Position numbers and translations under genes: made by a program. A stretch of 18,389 nt of DNA from Candidatus Poribacteria bacterium (lineage in GTDB: Bacteria > Poribacteria > DTPJ01 > WJIO01), in NCBI GenBank assembly GCA_014730235.1, contig WJIO01000311.1, positions 1-18,389 on the forward strand, read 5' to 3'. This document shows positions 1 through 7,206 of this stretch, one piece after another. The notes beneath the pieces were generated by a model. It saw nothing but the letters and a program-made list of their open reading frames with translations, was not told the DNA's origin and ran no database searches. Numbering within the stretch: position 1 is the first letter of the stretch; every line of letters starts with the position of its first letter.

Positions 1-1
1 A

Positions 2-568
2 TTAAATGTGGCTTTTGGAATTGTAGATTTATCCCTGGCCCCTACGCCAAAACAAGGAGATTCGGTAGGAGAAATACTTGAAACTCTGGGGGTTGAGATA
101 GGCGCGCCGGGTACAACAGCAGCCCTGGCCATGCTAAACGATGCAGTTAAAAAAGGTGGACTTTTTGCATCTTCTTCAGTTGGTGGATTAAGCGGGGCTT
201 TTATCCCTGTCAGCGAAGATCCTGCCCTGAGTGAAGCCGCTGGTAAAGAAACTCTTACGCTGGAAAAACTGGAGGCCATGACCAGCGTTTGTTCTGTTGG
301 TCTGGATATGGTTGCGATCCCCGGCTATACTGACGCTGAAACTATATCTGCAATTATCGCTGATGAAATGGCCATAGGTGTTATAAATAACAAAACAACG
401 GCCGTCAGAATCATACCCGTTCCGGGTATGGAAGCCCATTGTAAAGCCATATTTGGTGGACTTTTTGGCGAGGCATATATAATGCCTGTGTTAAATAATG
501 GAAAAAGTGGAAAATTTATTTCTTTTGGAGGACGTATTCCTGCGCCGCTTCACAGCTTGAATAATTAG
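2..568 (+). CDS. UPF0210/DUF711 (PFL family) protein, C-terminal part
   Basis: This is the 3' part of an open reading frame that enters from outside the window; the frame is open from base 2, so the GTG at base 8 need not be a start. About 188 residues are visible, and the family is usually about 450 residues long. The glycine-rich segments [20 protein letters not shown], the acidic turn [10 protein letters not shown] and the C-terminal [13 protein letters not shown] / FGGRIPAPL block match the UPF0210 (DUF711) family. That family has a pyruvate-formate-lyase-like fold and no firmly established reaction. It is a soluble, cytoplasmic-type sequence with no membrane segments. The gene ends at TAG 566-568, and no clear intrinsic terminator follows. 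Family assignment is from recognised motifs; function is unknown. Confidence 0.85.
   Translation, partial: LNVAFGIVDLSLAPTPKQGDSVGEILETLGVEIGAPGTTAALAMLNDAVKKGGLFASSSVGGLSGAFIPVSEDPALSEAAGKETLTLEKLEAMTSVCSVGLDMVAIPGYTDAETISAIIADEMAIGVINNKTTAVRIIPVPGMEAHCKAIFGGLFGEAYIMPVLNNGKSGKFISFGGRIPAPLHSLNN
101..108. repeat. GGCGCGCC octamer (copy 1 of 3)
   Basis: This palindromic octamer occurs at 101-108, 14315-14322 and 15157-15164, each time encoding Gly-Ala-Pro with identical codons GGC GCG CC-. Those three sites are also the only Gly-Ala-Pro tripeptides I notice in the predicted proteins. Confidence 0.5.
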
Positions 569-797
569 CAAATGTATGGTAAACTATTATTGATATGAAA
601 CGTCTATGTATATGTAAGATGTCTTGAGGGTTTTTGGGGATGGCGGGAATGAGCAAAAACTATGTTTGACATTTTACTTTTTGTTTATTTTAGATCATGG
701 AATATATAAAGAGGAAATCTTGTTTAACGATCAAATAAATCTATAAATTTAAGGGGGTATGTTATAGCAGATAAGATAATTATTTCTGCTTAGAAAG
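569..797. other. Intergenic leader region before the secreted protein gene
   Basis: AT-rich gap of about 230 bases. It contains a plausible sigma70-type promoter (666-695) and a short imperfect inverted repeat, AGCAGATAA (766-774) against TTATTTCTGCT (780-790), placed just before the ribosome binding site of the next gene. No ORF, RNA gene or terminator is evident. Confidence 0.4.
666..695 (+). promoter_or_regulatory. Candidate sigma70 promoter
   Basis: A perfect -35 hexamer TTGACA (666-671) is followed after 18 bases by TTAGAT (690-695), a 4/6 match to the -10 consensus. It points at the secreted-protein gene starting at 810 and would give a leader of roughly 105 nt. This is pattern matching only. 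Confidence 0.4.
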
Positions 798-809
798 GTG
801 TGTAGACAT

Positions 810-1418
810 ATGAAGCTAACTTTCAAGTTTTTTTTGCTGTTCAGTTTACTCCTTTTATTTTTACCCTCGACTATATTGGCTCGAAAAGATACAGGGCCAC
901 CAGAATGGGCATTTGATGATCCTATGGAGTTGGCAGATTGGCGCGACTTTCACAACATCGATCCGGCTTCCGTCTCTACTGTAACCAAAGTGAGAGACAA
1001 AAATGGATTTGAGCGTAGTGTATTAAGAGTCGTATCCATAGACGATGATCCATATATATATCCCGGTGGTTCAGTGCCAAGTTGGGAACCTTTTGATGCT
1101 TATGACTATCCTACCATATATATAGGTGTGCGTGTTCAGGAAACTGATATATGGCGTGTGGATTATGTGACAAGCACAGATGGATTATATAATGAAGAAA
1201 AAAGCCAGACTTTTCGCGTAGAAGCGGAAGATGATTTCGTAGACCTGGAATTTAAAATGCACTGGCAATATATGGTAAAGGGTTTCAGAATTCATACAGG
1301 CACAAACAGAAATATAGTATCGGAAATTGATTATGTATCTCTTCGTGGGCCTATGCGGGTAACTCAGAATCCAAAGAGGCTTGCTACTACGTGGGGAAGA
1401 ATAAAAGACCTTTTATAA
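810..1418 (+). CDS. Orphan secreted protein, putative beta-sandwich
   Basis: A 202-residue protein with a clear Sec signal peptide: a basic start MKLTFK, a leucine/phenylalanine-rich core, and a probable cleavage after ILA near residue 24. I chose the ATG at 810 rather than the GTG at 798 because AGAAAGG lies at good spacing before the ATG and the signal peptide begins there. The mature part is acidic and rich in aromatic residues and Asp (EWAFDDPMELADWRDF, DDDPYIYPGGSVPSW, IYIGVRVQETDIWRVDYVTS, ending in an EIDYVSLRG strand). This pattern resembles galactose-binding-like/CBM-type beta-sandwich domains, but I do not recognise a named family. The gene stands alone between a UPF0210 gene and a convergent J-protein gene 23 nt away. 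It is probably exported; the substrate is unknown. Confidence 0.75.
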   Translation: MKLTFKFFLLFSLLLLFLPSTILARKDTGPPEWAFDDPMELADWRDFHNIDPASVSTVTKVRDKNGFERSVLRVVSIDDDPYIYPGGSVPSWEPFDAYDYPTIYIGVRVQETDIWRVDYVTSTDGLYNEEKSQTFRVEAEDDFVDLEFKMHWQYMVKGFRIHTGTNRNIVSEIDYVSLRGPMRVTQNPKRLATTWGRIKDLL

Positions 1419-1441
1419 TTCCTGGGAGGATTTTATATTAA

Positions 1442-2263
1442 TTAATTCTTAATATAGCTGCTGGTGATTCCCAGTTTTCTACTGATTTTTTTTGCTCCTG
1501 TTAATTTTGGATTTAGATCAAAGGCCTGTCGCAGGCTTATTGTGGCTTTGTGTATATCATCAATTCTATAATAAGCTTCGGCAGCTTTTTTATATATCGA
1601 AGCCATTTCTCGCTTTGGAAAATCCAATGATAGGAGTTTTTTTATGTAATTTTCAATGTCTTCAGAATTTTTGGCTTTGGAGATATTTATAAGATAAATT
1701 TTCTTCAGGCGATCTTTGATTTCCTGGGCAAATCTTTTGAAATATACCTTTTTATTTTCCCTTTCCATAACTCTTTCGTAGAGCTTTTCTGCCTTGGAAA
1801 GCTTGCCGTGTTTATGGTAGGCTTCGGCTAAAAGGAACTCACAATCCCTTACATCGGCATCAGTCATATATTTTTTCATATCAATACCGGGATTATTCAG
1901 AATAAGGTTCTCATACATTTCCAGAGCTGCTAATGGGTTTTGATGAAGAAGCTCGAACAAAATGAGCTTGCATAAGTACCTGACATCCTCCCTTGCTTTT
2001 TTGCGCAGGTTTTCTCTACGACTGTCTTTCCTTTTGGTGAAGGGCTTGCGATACAATTTATCATAACGTTCTCGGGATTCCTGGTTGCTTAATACCTCAT
2101 AAGCCTTCAATATCTTCCTGAATTTAACCGCCGATTTTTTTTCTTTACCGGGATTTTTGTCTGGATGGTACTTCATGGCCAGACGCCAATAAGCTTTTTT
2201 GATCTCCTTATCTGTGGCATTATCATCTATATTTAGCGTTGCATAATAATTTGGTTTTGGCAT
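1442..2263 (-). CDS. J-domain (DnaJ-like) protein with TPR-like C-terminal region
   Basis: A 273-residue protein. The first ~68 residues form a J domain: NYYATLNIDDNATDKEIKKAY, then the invariant HPD in MKYHPDKNPG (residues 33-35), then FRKILKAYEVLSNQESRERYD. J domains stimulate the ATPase of DnaK/Hsp70. There is no Gly/Phe region and no zinc-finger domain, so it is not DnaJ itself but a specialised co-chaperone. A basic linker (KPFTKRKDSRRENLRKKAR) precedes a helical region with TPR-like pairs, for example CEFLLAEAYHKHGKLSKAEKLYE and ASIYKKAAEAYYRIDDIHKA. The track-style GTG start at 2269 is possible, but ATG 2263 sits properly behind GAGGTG. The gene is single and has its own candidate promoter. 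It is convergent with the secreted-protein gene. Confidence 0.85.
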   Translation of the reverse strand: MPKPNYYATLNIDDNATDKEIKKAYWRLAMKYHPDKNPGKEKKSAVKFRKILKAYEVLSNQESRERYDKLYRKPFTKRKDSRRENLRKKAREDVRYLCKLILFELLHQNPLAALEMYENLILNNPGIDMKKYMTDADVRDCEFLLAEAYHKHGKLSKAEKLYERVMERENKKVYFKRFAQEIKDRLKKIYLINISKAKNSEDIENYIKKLLSLDFPKREMASIYKKAAEAYYRIDDIHKATISLRQAFDLNPKLTGAKKISRKLGITSSYIKN

Positions 2264-2306
2264 TTTCACCTCATGTATATCAATGATTAAATGCAGGCTT
2301 ATTTAT

Positions 2307-2336
2307 TTTTTAACATATGGAAACACATTCTGTCAA
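2307..2336 (-). promoter_or_regulatory. Candidate sigma70 promoter of the J-protein gene
   Basis: Reading the minus strand, TTGACA (2336-2331) is followed after 18 bases by TAAAAA (2312-2307), a 4/6 match to the -10 consensus. Transcription would start about 35-40 nt before the ATG at 2263. This is sequence pattern only. Confidence 0.4.
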
Positions 2337-2413
2337 GGGTTGTATGTAGCTAAGGTCTTGATAATTTGTGTCCGTAGATATATAATAACAGAAATAGAGT
2401 CTATATTATTTCT

Positions 2414-2531
2414 GGCTCTTCGGGTTCAGTGTGGTAATAATTTAAAATTCTCTTAGCTTGTCATTCCTGCTTCCGCAGGAATGACAGCATAAAAAGTTTC
2501 TTATCTTTACCACACTGAACCCGGAAGAACC
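2414..2531. mobile_element. MITE copy 1, ISL3-type ends, exact 8-bp TSD
   Basis: A 118-bp non-coding element. The left end reads GGCTCTTCGGGTTCAGTG (from 2414). The right end (2507-2531) is its inverted partner, ending ACTGAACCCGGAAGAACC. The arms match over about 24 nt with few differences. In the centre is a hairpin: TGTCATTCCTGC (2459-2470), loop TTCC, GCAGGAATGACA (2475-2486). The octamer TTATTTCT occurs immediately before (2406-2413) and immediately after (2532-2539) the element, an exact target-site duplication. GG-ended repeats with 8-bp duplications fit what is known of the ISL3 transposase family, so this is probably a MITE mobilised by such a transposase. That family link is inference; the ends and duplication are directly visible. 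Confidence 0.85.
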
Positions 2532-2630
2532 TTATTTCTTATTAAAGCAATTGTTAAAAAATGAAAGATAAGTAAATTTAACAAATGATTATTAAGTTTT
2601 TTGTCGAGCCAGGAATCCCCCCTGATTCGG

Positions 2631-2659
2631 ATGTCACTTAATTTAGGAAATAGTGACAT
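2631..2659. repeat. Small inverted repeat in the 2270-2710 intergenic gap
   Basis: ATGTCACT (2631-2638) pairs with AGTGACAT (2652-2659) around a 13-nt loop that itself contains ATTT/AAAT. It lies 51 bases before the methyltransferase start. No U-tract follows, so it does not look like a terminator. The rest of the 2270-2710 gap holds the J-protein promoter candidate and MITE copy 1, and nothing else I can identify. Confidence 0.4.
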
Positions 2660-2710
2660 TCCCCTTAATACCCAGGTCATTTGCTGAAATATTTGGTGAG
2701 GATAAAAGGG

Positions 2711-3242
2711 ATGGAAGATAGATTATTCAAAATACTGGCTCCATATAAACCTACCCCTCAATTAGTTGTGGAAAATATGCTTTTTTTTTGCAAGGTTGAG
2801 GAAAGATGATATTCTTTACGATTTGGGGTGCGGCGATGGGAGGGTATTGATAACAGCGGCTAAGAAATATGGTGTAAGGTGCGTTGGTGTGGATATTGAT
2901 CCTGATTGCATTATAAAATCCCGGGAGAATATACAGAAGGCAGGTCTGCAGAATCTGGTTTCAATCTATCAACAAGATGTCTTGAAAATAGATCTTACCA
3001 GCGCATCAGTTGTAACAATTTACTTGACACCCTATGGAAATTCAGAATTAAAATCGCTCCTATGGGAACAATTAAAAATAGGAGCAAGAGTAGTTTCTCA
3101 TGATTACTGGATTGAGGACTGGAAGCCTTGGAGAGTTGAAGTTGTTAAGGATTCCTTTGAAGTGAAACATCTTATATACCTATGGAATATAAAAACCGAA
3201 CACAAAGAAATAATAGAAAAGGAGAAGCTTAATGAGCTATGA
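2711..3242 (+). CDS. Class I SAM-dependent methyltransferase, frameshifted in a T9 tract
   Basis: The sequence encodes a Rossmann-type methyltransferase: DILYDLGCGDGRVL is motif I (SAM-binding Gly loop), CVGVDIDPD is the acidic motif II, and VSIYQQDVLKIDL, VVTIYLTP and GARVVSHDYW follow as in small methyltransferase-domain proteins. The frame containing these motifs is open only from 2766. In another frame, an ATG at 2711 with GGTGAGG upstream encodes APYKPTPQLVVENML, the usual N-terminal lead-in of this family. The two frames join perfectly if one T is removed from the run of nine T at 2781-2789, giving NMLFFARLRKDD. As sequenced, the 2711 frame stops at a TGA soon after the tract. The stop codon (3240-3242) overlaps the start of the UroD-like gene by 11 nt. 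Substrate is unknown. It may be a pseudogene, a slippage-controlled gene or a sequencing artefact. Confidence 0.75.
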
Positions 3243-4245
3243 TCGCGGAATAGCTGCCTTTAATTTAGAAATGCCGGATATTATCCCACATACCCAATAT
3301 ATTACCCATGACACATGGCTTGAATATGTACGCAAAAAGCAGGGAAAGCCCAATGCAGGATGGGCTGAGCTGCTGGATTTCGATTACGTCTGGTCTGTGG
3401 ATGGTCCTAGTTGGTCACGGGGACGATGGACGGATATGGGTCATGCCATATACAAAGCTGATGGTTCAGATTATAGACTGCCAAAGACATCACCTTTTAC
3501 TGACCTGGAGGACATTTATAATCTGGATATGGAAGACGAATATGGCAAAATAGATCTGGATGAGCAAACAGAAAAATATAAAAATTGGTGCAAAAATGCC
3601 CTGAACCAGGATTATGTAACCTCTGGTGGAACATATAAATCCGTCGTCAGCTTTGCCATCGCCGCTTTTGGATGGGAAAATTTGCTTTTTGCCGCTGGAA
3701 ATGATCCTGAAAGATTCGGTGAAATGCTAAACCGCTGGACTGATTATCTAATGACCTTTGTTCAGGCCTGGGCCAGAACCGATATTGAGGTGTATCATAC
3801 CCATGATGATATGGTATGGTCTGAAGGGGCTGTGTTTAAGCCTGAATTCTATCGGGAGTATGTCTTTCCCAATTTTAAGAAGATGTGGGACTGTGCCAAA
3901 GATGCGGGTAAGAAGATCCTGTTTACTTCCGATGGAGATTATACCGAGTTCATAGATGATCTAACTGAAGCCGGTGCTGAAGGCTTTATTTTTGAACCTC
4001 TTACAGATCTGGAAACTGTGGTTAAAAAATATGGTAAAACCCATGTGATAATAGGAAACGCCGACTGCCGCATACTTACTTTTGGAACTAAAGAAGATGT
4101 GTATAACGAAGTTAAACGCTGCATGGATCTGGGAAGGAACTGTCCTGGATTTTTCTTTGCTGTAGGCAACCATATTCCGCCCAATGTTCCTATTGAGAAT
4201 GCTGAAGTATGCATGGAAGCTTATTGGGAAATGCGGAAGCGTTAA
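3232..4245 (+). CDS. Uroporphyrinogen decarboxylase (UroD/MtaA) superfamily protein
   Basis: A 337-residue soluble protein, the normal length for the UroD/MtaA superfamily. Recognisable features are the D-D segment VYHTHDDMVWSEGAVFKPEFYREYVFP (about residues 188-213), the strand-loop ILFTSDGDYTEFIDDLTEAGAEGF (about 229-252), FEPLTDLETVVKKYG, and the GNADCRIL turn. These mark the branch containing corrinoid methyltransferases and uncharacterised homologues rather than HemE. The usual H-x-C zinc position is replaced by FTSDGD, so a MtaA-type zinc-thiol reaction is unlikely. Start ATG 3232 is preceded by AAGGAG at about 9 nt and overlaps the upstream methyltransferase stop, implying co-translation. 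It is cytoplasmic; the substrate is unknown. Confidence 0.8.
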   Translation: MSYDRGIAAFNLEMPDIIPHTQYITHDTWLEYVRKKQGKPNAGWAELLDFDYVWSVDGPSWSRGRWTDMGHAIYKADGSDYRLPKTSPFTDLEDIYNLDMEDEYGKIDLDEQTEKYKNWCKNALNQDYVTSGGTYKSVVSFAIAAFGWENLLFAAGNDPERFGEMLNRWTDYLMTFVQAWARTDIEVYHTHDDMVWSEGAVFKPEFYREYVFPNFKKMWDCAKDAGKKILFTSDGDYTEFIDDLTEAGAEGFIFEPLTDLETVVKKYGKTHVIIGNADCRILTFGTKEDVYNEVKRCMDLGRNCPGFFFAVGNHIPPNVPIENAEVCMEAYWEMRKR

Positions 4246-4260
4246 AGAATGACCGTAAAA

Positions 4261-4538
4261 CTATTTTCCATACCATACCAATTTTCTTAATTCGTCGTAG
4301 GTCAGGAATCCTGATATCCACATTCTCTGATACAGGCCTGAACTTTGCCATTCTTTGAAACGGCTGTAAATTGTGTTTTCAGAACCAAGTTCCGGTGGGA
4401 TTTCATTCCATTTACAGCCGTTTCGGAATACATATATAGTATGGCTTCCATTGCTTTACGGTCATCTATTGGCAGGTGATTTTTCCGGTAGGTATTGTCT
4501 GGTATTTTATACTCTCTGCTATCTAAATTTCCTTTCAT
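4261..4538 (-). pseudogene. IS5-type transposase N-terminal remnant (DUF4096-like), frameshifted
   Basis: The minus strand from ATG 4538 reads LPIDDRKAMEAILY, then must shift frame at a TATATATG run (about 4430-4437). It then continues as YVFRNGCKWNEIPPELG, then NTIYSRFKEWQSSGLYQRMW, then TYDELRKLVW, ending at TAG 4261. The order DDRKAME-ILY-FRNGCKW-S(R)FKEWQ-G is the conserved N-terminal block of IS5-family transposases. Two extra bases explain the shift. The catalytic C-terminal domain is missing: the remnant ends 15 nt from the UroD-like stop codon. No matching IS end is seen on that side. It is non-functional as a transposase. Confidence 0.75.
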
Positions 4539-4655
4539 GGTTCTGCCACCACCTTATGCTGTCATTCCTGCTTCAAGCTTTTTTAAAAAAGCTTGAAGCA
4601 GGAATGAAAAGCTGAGAAAATTTTCAATTATAACCACACTAAACCCGGAAGAACC
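4539..4655. mobile_element. MITE copy 2 with perfect 46-nt palindrome
   Basis: The right end (4631-4655, ending AAACCCGGAAGAACC) matches the MITE end seen at 2507-2531 and 12226-12250. The left end is degraded; only GGTTCT-CC at 4539 remains recognisable. The core is a perfect palindrome with no loop: arm 4562-4584 beginning TCATTCCTGCTTCAAGC and its exact complement 4585-4607. No 8-bp duplication flanks this copy, which agrees with a damaged left end. It directly abuts the start codon of the IS5-type remnant and lies 47 nt before priA. Confidence 0.7.
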
Positions 4656-4701
4656 ATAATACTTAAGCAAATCTGGATAGATTATGGTCAGGTGAAATAA
4701 A

Positions 4702-7206
4702 TTGGAAAATTGTCAATATGTGAATATAGTATTTCCCATTCCTGTGGACAGGTGCTTCCTTTATGCCGTTCCTGAGGAGTTAAGACAAAAGGTAAAGGTA
4801 GGTATGCGGGGCCTGGCTCCATTTGGCCCGGCAAACAGAGAGACTGAAGGGGTTATTGTGGCACTACCTTCTCAGGAGGAATTGGAAGAGCTTAAATCGA
4901 AAAAAGATATAAAGATAAAGGAAATACTTGATATTCCCGATGAAGAGCCTTTCTTTCGCCAGGAAATGCTGAACCTTACCCGCTGGATAGCCGATTACTA
5001 CATATCTTCCTGGGGGGAAGCTTTACGATGCGCTACACCAGCCGGTGTTAGTACCATGAGCAAGCGTGTGGTGAAAATGAACGATATACCGAACCGGGAT
5101 AATGTATTGGCTGAATTATCTGAAAAAGCCCCAAGACAAACCCAGATTCTTACCACTCTTGATTGGGAAGGTGAAATGTCCATCCAGAAGCTGAAAACCA
5201 GGTTGGGTGATCAAGGTATATATTCGGCCCTGGCCTCCCTGGAAAACAAGGGTTTAATAAACATAAGTACGGAAATATCCAAACCCAGGGTTAAACCTAA
5301 AACTGCTAAAGCTGTTAAATTGGCTAGACCTATATCAGAGATAGAGGGTATTGCCGAAGATATTAAAAAACGTTCTCCGAAGCAGGCGGCGATTCTGGAG
5401 ATTATGGCATACAGCGAAGAAAAATTGATGCTGGCATCGCATCTGGCAAAGCAGGCGGAAACTACTATAACACCGATAAAATCCCTAGCTAAAAAAGGCT
5501 TCGTGTCCATTGAAGAGGTGGAAATATTTCGGGATCCGCTGGAGGGTGAAATTATTGATAACTCCCAGCACCTCAAGCTTAATGATGAGCAGGAGGTAGC
5601 TCTTGGAGAAATAAGACGATCTATAGATTCGGATGAAGCTTCAGTTTTTCTTTTATACGGCGTTACGGCCAGCGGAAAAACAGAAGTGTATATGCAGACC
5701 ATCAGCAGGATTCTGGAAAAAGGTAAAGGTGCAATAATTCTGGTTCCTGAGATTGCCCTGACACCTCAGACGGTGTTCAGGTTTGCATCACGCTTCGGCA
5801 ACCGGGTTACTGTGCTACACAGCAAAATGTCACAGGGTGAAAGATACGATCAGTGGCGGCGTATTAAATCCGGGGATGTTGATATTGTTGTGGGTGCAAG
5901 ATCGGCTATATTTGCGCCTATGCCCAACCTGGGGCTTATCGTAATAGATGAGGAGCATGAGACATCGTATAAACAGGCTGATTCACCACGCTATCATGCC
6001 CGGGAGGTAGCCCTGAAACGGGCTGAACTGGCTAAGGCCACAGTGATTCTTGGTTCTGCAACTCCGGCGGTAGAAAGCTATTACAAGGCATCCAGAAAAG
6101 ATTATAAGCTTCTTACACTTCCCAAGCGTATTGATAACGCACAGATGCCGGTGGTTGAGATCGTTGATATGAGGTCAGAATTTAAGGATAAAAACAACCG
6201 GACAATATTTTCCCATAGCCTGCGGGAAGCTGTGGAGGACCGTCTTGCAAGGGGTGAACAGACCATACTGTTTTTGAATCGCCGGGGATTTGCGACTATT
6301 GTTCTGTGTAGAGAGTGTGGATATGTGGCCCGCTGCGAAAACTGCGATGTATCCATGACATATCATTCGGCCAGCAGAGCATTGATCTGCCATTACTGCA
6401 ACTTCCGGCAGTTAGCGCCTTCTGTGTGCCCCATATGCAAAAGCAATTATATACGCCATTTCGGAACAGGTACGGAGAAGGTGGAGGATGAAACCCATAA
6501 GGCCTTTCCCGAAGCCGTTATTGACCGGATGGATGCAGATACAACTACTACCAAGGGAGCACATAAAAGAATACTTGACACCTTTAAAAAAGGTGAGATT
6601 GATATTTTGATAGGCACACAGATGATAGCTAAGGGTCTGGATTTTCCCAATGTTACCCTGGTGGGTGTCATTACTGCTGATACGGCTTTGAACCTGCCTG
6701 ATTTTAGGGCCGGGGAAAGGACGTTTAACTTGCTTACGCAGGTGGCTGGAAGATCGGGCAGAGGTGAAGTCGCTGGGGAAGTAATTATACAGACATATAA
6801 CCCGGAACATTACAGTATCCTAGCAGCTCAGGATCACGATTACCGAAGCTTTTATCGGCAGGAAATTATAACCAGAGAGTTGATAAAGTACCCGCCCTTT
6901 ACCCATGTGACTACTATCCTGCTTAGAGGTAAGTCGGATACAGCAACACAAAATGCGGCAAAGAATCTCGGCAGTATCATATATTCATTTCAGGAAGCGA
7001 AATTTCCCGATATGGAAATCCAGGGGCCTGCACCGGCTCCTTTGGCTCGTATCAAGCAATATTACCGATGGCATATTCTTTTAAAAGCAGAGAATCCACA
7101 GGAGATCAGAGATATAATCAAGCAGGTTATGGGTGAATCTGTGCCTGAAATATCCAGAGGAGATGTTATTGTATCAGTAGATATGGACCCTATGACTGTT
7201 TTATAA
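4702..7206 (+). CDS. priA: Primosomal protein N' (PriA replication-restart helicase)
   Basis: An 834-residue superfamily 2 helicase that recognises stalled forks and reloads the replisome. Visible features are an N-terminal 3' DNA-binding domain (VNIVFPIPVDRCFLYAVP), Walker A GVTASGKT (residues 320-327), the DEEH box (416-419), motif GSATPAVES (about 451-459) and FLNRRGF. Eight zinc-binding cysteines follow in four CxxC pairs (536/539, 545/548, 563/566, 576/579). Then come TGTEKVEDE, IGTQMIAKGLDFPNVTLVG and QVAGRSGRG (helicase motifs V and VI). It is complete and slightly longer than E. coli PriA. The start codon is TTG at 4702 with CAGGTGA upstream; no in-frame ATG fits better. It is not in an operon with the upstream genes. 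The stop overlaps the convergent FAD-enzyme gene by 17 nt. Confidence 0.95.
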   Translation: MENCQYVNIVFPIPVDRCFLYAVPEELRQKVKVGMRGLAPFGPANRETEGVIVALPSQEELEELKSKKDIKIKEILDIPDEEPFFRQEMLNLTRWIADYYISSWGEALRCATPAGVSTMSKRVVKMNDIPNRDNVLAELSEKAPRQTQILTTLDWEGEMSIQKLKTRLGDQGIYSALASLENKGLINISTEISKPRVKPKTAKAVKLARPISEIEGIAEDIKKRSPKQAAILEIMAYSEEKLMLASHLAKQAETTITPIKSLAKKGFVSIEEVEIFRDPLEGEIIDNSQHLKLNDEQEVALGEIRRSIDSDEASVFLLYGVTASGKTEVYMQTISRILEKGKGAIILVPEIALTPQTVFRFASRFGNRVTVLHSKMSQGERYDQWRRIKSGDVDIVVGARSAIFAPMPNLGLIVIDEEHETSYKQADSPRYHAREVALKRAELAKATVILGSATPAVESYYKASRKDYKLLTLPKRIDNAQMPVVEIVDMRSEFKDKNNRTIFSHSLREAVEDRLARGEQTILFLNRRGFATIVLCRECGYVARCENCDVSMTYHSASRALICHYCNFRQLAPSVCPICKSNYIRHFGTGTEKVEDETHKAFPEAVIDRMDADTTTTKGAHKRILDTFKKGEIDILIGTQMIAKGLDFPNVTLVGVITADTALNLPDFRAGERTFNLLTQVAGRSGRGEVAGEVIIQTYNPEHYSILAAQDHDYRSFYRQEIITRELIKYPPFTHVTTILLRGKSDTATQNAAKNLGSIIYSFQEAKFPDMEIQGPAPAPLARIKQYYRWHILLKAENPQEIRDIIKQVMGESVPEISRGDVIVSVDMDPMTVL

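Noticed and set aside
4373-4615. Plus-strand ORF of 80 residues
   Set aside because: It runs across the IS5-type remnant and the MITE palindrome; its tail is simply the palindrome translated.
5211-5702. Minus-strand ORF of 163 residues inside priA
   Set aside because: It is a shadow of priA: serine/alanine-rich, with no family resemblance and no ribosome binding site. The priA frame here is conserved.
6412-6810. Minus-strand ORF of 132 residues inside priA
   Set aside because: It lies opposite the zinc-finger and helicase motifs of priA; the composition is that of a shadow frame.
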